DNA from: JAIOHN01 sp038258185
GTDB taxonomy: Bacteria > Chloroflexota > Anaerolineae > Aggregatilineales > Phototrophicaceae
Direction: 5' to 3'
Length of the DNA: 64,000 nucleotides
NCBI GenBank assembly: GCA_038258185.1
Contig: JBBSQD010000004.1
Span: 1 to 64,000 of the forward strand
Shown: positions 52,001-59,200 of the stretch, piece by piece
How the letters are laid out: every line of letters begins with the position of its first letter
Numbering within the stretch: the first letter of the stretch is position 1
Made by a program: the position numbers and the translations under genes
The notes under the pieces: generated by a model
What the model saw: the letters and a program-made list of their open reading frames with translations, nothing else
Told to the model about the DNA's origin: nothing
Database searches by the model: none

Positions 52001-54489
52001 TCAAAGCCGAAGAGCCTGTGACTGTGCAGGTATCGCCCACAAAAACGCCGGAAACCCCGGTGTCTGATCCTGTCGTCACTAGCACTCATGCGCCTCAACC
52101 AGAGGAGATTGCCGATGTTGATATGAATACCATTCTCCAATCCCTTGAAAACAGCCTTACCCGTTTTCGTGAGCATCAGCAGGAAACCCTGCGTGTTCAT
52201 GAACAATATGCTCAAAGTCAATCAGAGTATTTCCGTATTTTCTTTGATCTGACACAGCAACAACAGCAATTACTGGCTTCGCAGACGTTACCTGCAAATG
52301 TTGCCGAAGCATTCTCGCACAATATGATGCGCTTCCATGACTATCAGTCCGAGACGCTGCGGATGCACGATCAGTATATGCAGCAGCAGACCGAAGTAGC
52401 GCAATCTCTGCTGGAGATTATCCGTCAACAGTATTCGAGCATGTCAGGTGCTCCGGTTAGCAGCGCAAATGGTGTGAAACCATATGTCGCAACTGCACCT
52501 GTTGCATCTGTTCCGAAACCTGCGCCGGTTGTGACTCAAGTTGCTAAAGTCGAAGTTCCTGTGGCGAAGCCTGTTACCGCAGCGCCTCAGGTTCAACCTG
52601 TGGTTGTAGAAAAACCTGTATCAGCGCCTGCGCCTGTTGTTACAGCGCCGGTCAGCCCACCCGTTGCATCTGAACCCAGTGCGGATGTCAGCGCGTTGTC
52701 GGAAGCAATGCTGCGCATTGTCGGTGACAAGACAGGCTATCCGGTGGAAATGCTGGAACTGAGTATGGATATGGAAGCCGATCTGGGGATCGACTCGATC
52801 AAGCGCGTAGAGATTTTAGGGGCGATGCGGGATGAATTCCCGGATATGCCGCAGTTCAGCCCGGAACAGTTGGGCGAACTACGTACCCTTGAACAAATTG
52901 TGGATTACATGCGTGATCAGTCTGGCGGAGTAGGGGCGCCGAGTGCGCCAGCGGTTGTTGCTCAAGCTGCTGCACCGGTTGCCCAAACACCAGTTGCGCA
53001 GACTCCGGCACCTGTCACCCAAAATGATGTAGCCGCACAACCCAGCGCGGATGTCAGTGCGCTGTCAGAAGCGATGCTGCGGATTGTGGGTGACAAAACG
53101 GGCTATCCGGTGGAAATGCTGGAACTGAGCATGGATATGGAAGCCGATCTGGGGATCGACTCGATCAAGCGTGTGGAGATTTTAGGGGCAATGCGGGATG
53201 AATTCCCGGATATGCCACAGTTCAGCCCGGAACAGTTGGGCGAACTACGTACCCTTGAACAAATTGTGGACTATATGCGTGAACAGTCGGATGGGGTAGC
53301 TACACCGAACGCAGCGCCCGTTGCTGCGACTAGCCCTGTGGTCGCGCCAGTTGCCGAAACACCAGCTCCTGTAGCAACTACACCTGCGAATGGCAGTGTT
53401 GCGGCTGAAGCGGCTTCTAATGTAGATGCCCTGTCAGAAGCGATGCTGCGGATTGTGGGTGACAAAACGGGCTATCCGGTGGAAATGCTGGAACTGAGCA
53501 TGGACATGGAAGCCGATCTGGGGATCGACTCGATCAAGCGCGTGGAGATTTTAGGGGCGATGCGGGATGAATTCCCGGATATGCCACAGTTCAGCCCGGA
53601 ACAACTTGGCGAATTGCGTACCCTGGAACAGATCGTGGATTACATGGAGGAGGTGAGCCGTCAGGCGGCCCCTTTTGATTTAAGCGGCAGCACAGTTTCG
53701 ACGGAAAGCGACGAAGTATCCGTCACAGCCTCCGCGAATGTGCTGCCGCCCGTGCATGGTATCCAACGGGCATTAGTTGAAACCCGTCGCTTGCCAGCCC
53801 CTGACTTTCAGGAATACAGCGTCTCACACGCGGTTGGCCTGATACTGGATGATGGCACGGCTGCGACCACAGCGGTCGCTAATCATCTGGCCCAGCAGGG
53901 ATGGGACACAGTAGTATTGAGCCTGCCAGCGACACTGGTGGCATCCAATGCGAATTTAAACGGCTTTACGCGGCGTATCGTGCTGGAAGATATTGAAGAA
54001 ACCAGTATCCAGAACGCACTGACGGCTGTCTCGCAGCAATATGGAAACATCGGAGCCTATATCCAGCTGACGCCGGTTATCGGGCGCAATGGGGACAGCA
54101 TGTTCCAGAATGCCGAAAAGGCGCTGGTGAAATTTGCCTTCTTGATGGCGAAACATCTCAAGGTTCACCTGACAACGGGTAATGGAACAGGTCGCAAAAG
54201 CTTCATCACGGTGACCCGACTCGATGGCGCTATGGGCACTGGCAACGCTGCCGGGTCAGGTGCTATCATCGGTGGGCTATTCGGATTGGTCAAAACACTG
54301 AACCTGGAATGGAACAGTGTGTTCTGCCGGGCGATTGATGTGACGCCTGATGCCGATAGCGAACAGATTGCGCAGTATGTGATGGCTGAAATGCACGATC
54401 CTAATCGTCTGCTCACAGAAGTTGCCTATGGGCCGCAAGGCCGGACAACGCTGGTGATGAAGCCCTCACACAACAACGGAGTTCATTAA
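49075..54489 (+). CDS. PUFA/secondary-lipid synthase subunit, KS-MAT-ACP3-KR(structural part) (PfaA/Pfa2-like)
   Basis: 1804-aa multidomain synthase. KS at residues ~8-460 with triad Cys212 (DAACAST), His347 (EAHGTGT) and His387 (IGHTKASAG). MAT at ~583-890 with FAGQGSQ and Ser684 in GHSFGE. A helical linker (~1017-1125) contains two related copies of an H-x-x-x-x-T/E-L-x-x-H-x-Q-Y pattern. Three near-identical ACPs carry phosphopantetheine serines 1241, 1363 and 1486 (DLGIDSIKR), separated by Ala/Pro/Val-rich linkers. Residues ~1560-1804 form the non-catalytic half of a KR (RLDGAMGTG, GGLFGLVKTLNLEW, CRAIDVTP). The catalytic half lies in the next gene, 4 nt downstream. The set matches PUFA-type iterative synthases, not modular PKS. 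GGGAG lies 9 nt before the ATG. Confidence 0.93.
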   Translation: MADLNVQLRHNPIAIIGMGSIMPEARNLQEFWDNIVSKVDCITDVPLSRWDINDYYDPDPTVPDKTYCKRGGFIPEVDFDPMEFGLPPNILEVTDVSQMLSLLVAKEALTDAGYIQAADEIRERTGVILGVGGGQKLLTPLTSRLQYPIWDRVLESYGIGDDDRQNIIERMKMAYIRWEENSFPGMLGNVVAGRITNRFDLGGTNCVVDAACASTMAALKMALSELTERRADMMVTGGVDTDNSIFMYMSFSKTPAFSRGTNPRPFDVNSDGMMVGEGIGMMVLKRLEDAERDGDRIYAVIKGLGSSSDGRFKSIYAPRGEGQEKALRRAYDDAGFSPSTIGLVEAHGTGTVAGDTTEVTTIIRYFNQHDTEKQHIALGSVKSQIGHTKASAGAAGLIKTSLALYHKILPPTLNVDEPNPKFDMPNSSFYISGETRPWIKASDDSPRRAGVSSFGFGGTNFHVVLEEYTGEHKKAYRLHHTPQSVILSADTPADLSNKIQQIISQLQSEDHQQHFLNLLDETQQAKVPSSAARVGFVATSASESLPLLQVALDTLSSKPQAEEWNHPKGIFYRRSGMQVAGHVVALFAGQGSQYLNMGRELALNFPEIRDAFANLDALMSRDGKRKLSSVVYPPPTFSAEERQGHESWLQSTDYAQPAIGALSAGMYQLLRRAGFQADFAAGHSFGELSALWASGALSDADYYTLVKARGAAMAPPANAADFDAGTMLAVTGDVEAIEREVANLNGVEVANRNSRSQVVVAGAKGAVANAEVALKEKGFKVTPLPVSAAFHTSLVGHAQKPFADAIGKASFNTPKARVYSNTTGQQYPADVSVMQQMLSEHILKPVLFRDEIENLYAAGGTVFVEFGPRNVLTNLVKDILGDRPYVAVALNSGRQKDSDRQFREAVVQLQVLGLPLDQLDPYRVDPVRPAAKKKGMNVKLSGASYVSDKTRTAYEQALADKRHVHIENAVVSAPQIKAEEPVTVQVSPTKTPETPVSDPVVTSTHAPQPEEIADVDMNTILQSLENSLTRFREHQQETLRVHEQYAQSQSEYFRIFFDLTQQQQQLLASQTLPANVAEAFSHNMMRFHDYQSETLRMHDQYMQQQTEVAQSLLEIIRQQYSSMSGAPVSSANGVKPYVATAPVASVPKPAPVVTQVAKVEVPVAKPVTAAPQVQPVVVEKPVSAPAPVVTAPVSPPVASEPSADVSALSEAMLRIVGDKTGYPVEMLELSMDMEADLGIDSIKRVEILGAMRDEFPDMPQFSPEQLGELRTLEQIVDYMRDQSGGVGAPSAPAVVAQAAAPVAQTPVAQTPAPVTQNDVAAQPSADVSALSEAMLRIVGDKTGYPVEMLELSMDMEADLGIDSIKRVEILGAMRDEFPDMPQFSPEQLGELRTLEQIVDYMREQSDGVATPNAAPVAATSPVVAPVAETPAPVATTPANGSVAAEAASNVDALSEAMLRIVGDKTGYPVEMLELSMDMEADLGIDSIKRVEILGAMRDEFPDMPQFSPEQLGELRTLEQIVDYMEEVSRQAAPFDLSGSTVSTESDEVSVTASANVLPPVHGIQRALVETRRLPAPDFQEYSVSHAVGLILDDGTAATTAVANHLAQQGWDTVVLSLPATLVASNANLNGFTRRIVLEDIEETSIQNALTAVSQQYGNIGAYIQLTPVIGRNGDSMFQNAEKALVKFAFLMAKHLKVHLTTGNGTGRKSFITVTRLDGAMGTGNAAGSGAIIGGLFGLVKTLNLEWNSVFCRAIDVTPDADSEQIAQYVMAEMHDPNRLLTEVAYGPQGRTTLVMKPSHNNGVH
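52681..53655 (+). repeat. Three tandem ACP-coding repeats
   Basis: Three 240-bp units (52681-52920, 53047-53286, 53416-53655), with periods of 366 and 369 bp, encode almost identical ACP domains. Long stretches, including codon choices around the GATTCGATCAAGCG-type active-site coding region, are the same in all three. The linkers between units differ, which suggests recent duplication or gene conversion limited to the domain. Confidence 0.9.
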
Positions 54490-54493
54490 TCGA

Positions 54494-56230
54494 ATGGGGA
54501 AGATTACACCCAAATCAGTGTTTCTGGTCAGCGGTGGCGCACGTGGCATTACCGCACAATGCGTCATCGAGATGGCGAAACACTTTCAGTGTCAATTTGT
54601 TCTGCTCGGGCGTACGGGTTTACAAGCTGAACCCGCCTGGGCACAGAATGTCACTGATGCAACGGAATTAAAAAAACGCGCGATGAGTGATATGCAGGGT
54701 AGGGGTGAAAAACCCACCCCTGCCATCATTGGTAAAATGGTCAACGGTATTCAGGCACAGCGGGAAATCCAGCACACGCTGGACGCTGTAGCCGCAGCAG
54801 GTGGTCAGGCGACTTATCTGAGCGCGGACATTACCGATACTCAAGTGCTGCGCGAAAGTCTGGCAAATGTCAACCATCTTGGCACTGTGACGGGCATTTT
54901 GCACGGTGCGGGAAATCTGGCGGATAAGCTCATTGAAAATAAGACCGCCGCTGACTTTGAAAATGTCTATTCGGCCAAAGTCGAAGGGCTGGAAAATCTG
55001 CTGGCGGTAGTCCCTGCACAGCAGTTGGAATTTCTGGTTCTGTTTTCATCTGTGGCGGGTTTCTTTGGGAATGTTGGGCAGGCAGATTACGCCATCGCCA
55101 ATGAGATTCTCAACAAGACTGCTTATCAGTTTAAGGAACGCTACCCCAACTGTCAGGTCATCTCCATCAATTGGGGGCCGTGGGATGGCGGCATGGTCAC
55201 ACAACAACTGCGCGAATATTTTGACAAGCTGGATATCAGGATTATCCCGGTCGATGTGGGCACACAGATGCTGGTTGATGAACTGCGTGCCGGGTCGAAT
55301 ACACCAGTGCAGATCGTGATTGGCAGCGCGATTCGTCCGCAGCCTACCCCACCGGATGATCCCGAAAATCTGGAAACTTACCGTTTGCATCGCAAGCTGA
55401 CCTTAAAGGGTAATCCCTTCCTGGCGGATCATGTCGTGAATGGACAGGCAGTGATGCCGATGGTCGCCGCCATGTCATGGATGGCAAGCGCCTGCGAGCA
55501 GATTTACCGGGGATATCGTTATTTTGGGTTTAATAATTATCGCGTCCTCAAGGGGATTGTGTTTGACGATTCTCTGGCTGATGATTATGTCCTTGAACTC
55601 AAGGAAACCGCTAAAAGTGCCGATGAAATTCTTGTGGATGCGTTGGTGCGCAGCGAAAGCGCCAACGGAAAACCGCGTTTTCACTATAGTGTGCAGATTG
55701 TCCTTCGTCCCGAAATTCCGGATGCGCCTTACTACGAGCCACCCTTTGAAATGACATCTGACGATATGGTGTCCGGCCAGACGCTTTACTCGGACGGAAC
55801 ACTGTTTCACGGGTTTAGTTTCCAGGGGGTTGAGCAAGTCCTGAATATCAACTCTAAAGGGCTGGTGATGCGTTGCGTGCTGCCTACTATCGAGTATGAA
55901 TATCAAGGGCAGTTCCCGGTGCAGGCGTTTAACTATTTCATGGCGGATATTGGCCTGCAAAGCATCGGAATCTGGGCGCGACGTTTCTTTGATGCGGGGA
56001 GCTTGCCTCTGCGCGCGGCCAAAGGTGAACATTTTAAGAATACCGTCTTTGGTCAGACCTTTTACGTTACTATGGAAGTGACTTCACACACCGAGACGAA
56101 TGTCACTGCACGAATCACACTTCATGACGAGCAAAACCGCGTTTATATGATTATCCATGACCTTGAAGTCACGATGAGCAAGCGGTTGAATGAAATGTTT
56201 ATGAAGAACCGCTTACCTGAATCTATTTAA
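54494..56230 (+). CDS. PUFA/secondary-lipid synthase subunit, KR(catalytic part)-DH
   Basis: 578 aa. Residues ~1-275 form the NADPH-binding catalytic KR: SGGARGITAQCVIEMAK, LLGRTG, GILHGAGNLADK, active Ser in LFSSVAGFFGNVG and Tyr-Asn in QADYAIANE. Residues ~295-578 form a PKS-type double-hotdog dehydratase: catalytic His313 in H-x-x-x-G-x-x-x-x-P (HVVNGQAVMP) and a second-half segment LFHGFSFQGVEQV. In canonical PfaA or Pfa2 this follows the KR structural half in the same chain. Here the break falls at the subdomain boundary, so the two polypeptides must assemble. ATG 54494 is 4 nt after the previous stop; GGAG is 12 nt upstream. The stop overlaps the next start by 1 nt. Confidence 0.9.
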   Translation: MGKITPKSVFLVSGGARGITAQCVIEMAKHFQCQFVLLGRTGLQAEPAWAQNVTDATELKKRAMSDMQGRGEKPTPAIIGKMVNGIQAQREIQHTLDAVAAAGGQATYLSADITDTQVLRESLANVNHLGTVTGILHGAGNLADKLIENKTAADFENVYSAKVEGLENLLAVVPAQQLEFLVLFSSVAGFFGNVGQADYAIANEILNKTAYQFKERYPNCQVISINWGPWDGGMVTQQLREYFDKLDIRIIPVDVGTQMLVDELRAGSNTPVQIVIGSAIRPQPTPPDDPENLETYRLHRKLTLKGNPFLADHVVNGQAVMPMVAAMSWMASACEQIYRGYRYFGFNNYRVLKGIVFDDSLADDYVLELKETAKSADEILVDALVRSESANGKPRFHYSVQIVLRPEIPDAPYYEPPFEMTSDDMVSGQTLYSDGTLFHGFSFQGVEQVLNINSKGLVMRCVLPTIEYEYQGQFPVQAFNYFMADIGLQSIGIWARRFFDAGSLPLRAAKGEHFKNTVFGQTFYVTMEVTSHTETNVTARITLHDEQNRVYMIIHDLEVTMSKRLNEMFMKNRLPESI

Positions 56231-59200
56231 TGAATACACTCATGACAAATGAAAAAATTGCGATCATCGGTTTGTCCTGCCTTTTCCCGGGGTCAAACTC
56301 GCTTGATGAATTCTGGCAGAATCTGATTAACGGGGTTAACAGCACCAGTCTGGCAACTTCAAGTCAGTTCGGTGCCGACCCTAATCTTTACTATGATGCT
56401 CAACGTCGCACTCACGACACAACCTATTCACTCCGGGGTGGATATGTGCAGGCCGATATTGAAATCCCGCAGGGGATGGACAAGGCGGCTGCTTGGTCGT
56501 TGCACGTCGTTCGTGAAGCGCTAAAGCACAGCGGATATGCCTATCAGGCATCCGTTCTGGCACGATGTGGCCTCATCATGGGCAATCTTTCGTTCCCGAC
56601 TCAAAAATCCCATCAGCTGATCGCGCCGATTTACGATGCGGCGCTTGAATCTGCTATCGGGGAATTACTGGGGCAGGCAGGCTTTCAACTGTATCGTGAG
56701 CATGCCGCTGATGGCTCGTATCATGCGCTCAATTCTCCGGCAGCGGTCGTGGCTCAAAGCCTCCAGCTTGGTGGCGTGAATTTCTGTCTTGATGCGGCTT
56801 GCGCCTCGTCGCTATACGCGGTGGCGCTGGCCTGCGCCTATCTTCTGTCGGGTAAAACCGACCTTATGCTGGCCGGAGCAGTGAGTGCGGCTGATCCCTT
56901 ATTTGTGAATATGGGCTTTACGCATTTTGGTGCCTACCCGGACAAAGGGGACAGCCAACCGCTGGACGCAAACTCTAACGGGCTAATATCCGGCGAGGGT
57001 GCGGGCATGCTCGTCCTCAAACGTTATTCCGATGCTGTGCGCGACGGCGATCAGATTTACGCGGTGGTTGGCGGGATTGGCCTGTCGAATGATGGCCGAG
57101 GCAAACATCCGCTGACACCCAATCCGCGCGGTCAGATTACCGCCTTTCAGCGGGCTTATGCCAGCGGAGTTTCACCCGAATCTGTCCAGTACGTGGAGTG
57201 TCACGCCAGCGGAACGCCGCTGGGGGATAAAACCGAACTCAACTCGATGGATGAGTTTTTTGGTGGGCGCGGCGTGACTCCGCTGATTGGGTCAGTAAAA
57301 GCTAATCATGGTCATTTGCTGACGGTTGCGGGTGTCTCCAGTCTGATTAAAGTAATTCTGAGCATGCAGCATGGTGAAATTCCAGCAACTATCGGCATCA
57401 ATGATCCGCTTACGACACAGCATTTTAGCCCTGCCCAGATTGTCCGCCAGAATACTTCATGGCCTCAATCCGCAAAGACCGCTGGAGTCAATGCTTTTGG
57501 CTTTGGTGGGGTGAGCGCTCATCTGGTGTTGCAGAATCACGAGGCCGCCAGCCAAACGCAGACGCAGAGTGTCGATTTTGGGCAAACTCCAGCCAAAATG
57601 GCGATTGTTGGCATGGATATGCAATTTGGCGATTGTGACGGTTTAGAAGATTTTGCCCAAACACTCTATGACGGCACGCAGCATTTCAGAGACTTACCGC
57701 CCAAACGCTGGAAGGGCCTGAGTGAAGATGCCCCGCAGGGCGCTTATATTGAGTCGTTTGAAATCGACTTTTTGCGCTTTAAATTCCCACCCAAAGAGGA
57801 CGATCAACCAACCCCTCAGCATTTGCTGCTGTTGAAAGTCGCAGATAATGCGGTGCGCGATGCTGGTCTGCAAGAAGGCAGTAATGTCGCCGTAATTGTA
57901 GCTTTGGGTACAGAACTGAGTCTGCATCAGTATCGTAGCCGGCTTGATCTCACGTGGCAGATGAAAGAAAGTGTGCGCCGTGCCGGACTTGATCTGGCTG
58001 AAGATGAGGACTATCTGGAGTCGGTTGTAAAAGATGCAATCAGCCCGCCAGCACAGGTCAATCAATATACGAGCTACATCGGCAATATTGTGTCCAGCCG
58101 TGTCTCTGCACTATGGGATTTCTCCGGCCCAGCTTTTACGACCTACTCTGGTGAAAACTCGGTTTACAAAGCGTTGGAAGTGGCACAGATTTTGCTGGCT
58201 AATGATGCGCTGGATGCCGTAGTGATTGGCGCGGTGGATCTGGCTGGCGGAATCGAAAATGTGACTTTGCGCCGCGAACAAAATCCGGTGAATACCGGCG
58301 CAGCGACGATGAGCTTTGATCAGCAGGCCAATGGCTGGCAGGTTGGTGAAGGGGCGGGAGCAGTTGTTCTGCGCCGTGCCGATAAGGTGAAGGCGCAACG
58401 TGTTTATGCCATGATTGAAGGTCTGGCGGTCATGCCGTATACAGACCCGGCCAGCATCCAAGAGACGATACTAGCGGCGCTGAGTGCATCTGAAATCACA
58501 CCGGAAGTCGTGAGTTACGTCGAAGCATCGGCTAGTGGTGTTTTTATACAGGACAGTGCAGAAATCGCTGGACTGAATGCTGTGTATGCTTTTGAAAATA
58601 GCCAAACTGATGAGGTGCCCAAAACGGCGCTCAGCAGTGTCAAGGCCAATATCGGCCATACGGGTGCGGCTTCTGGAATCGCCAGCCTGATTAAAACGGC
58701 TTTATGCCTGTACGAACGCTTTATCCCGGCGACCCCCAACTGGTCAGCACCCAAGCTGCCAGAATTATGGGATCGCAGTATGTTTTATGTAGCTGGCGAG
58801 TCGCGAACATGGTTTTCTCCGAATGGCGAGAATCGCTATGGGACGGTCAGTGGCTTTGGCGAGGATGGCACCTATGCCCATGTAGTGTTGTCTGACGCCG
58901 TTGTGATGCGCGATCATTCGTCATTTGCTAATCACTACCTTCAACAAAAACCGTTTTATCTGTTCCCGGTAGATGCTGATAATCAGGCAGAACTGATCGC
59001 GCGCCTCGGTCAACTGGAAGCCGATTTTCAGAGTGGCGCAGCGCTTCAAAATGTCGCCCAGAAAACATTCGCTGCTTTCAGGAACGGACGTTACGCAGCG
59101 GTCATGGTCGGGCATGATCGCGCTAATCTGCTGCGCGAAATCCAGATGGCTTCTAAGGGTATCCCTCAAGCCTTTGAGAAGGTTGACGACTGGCAAACGC

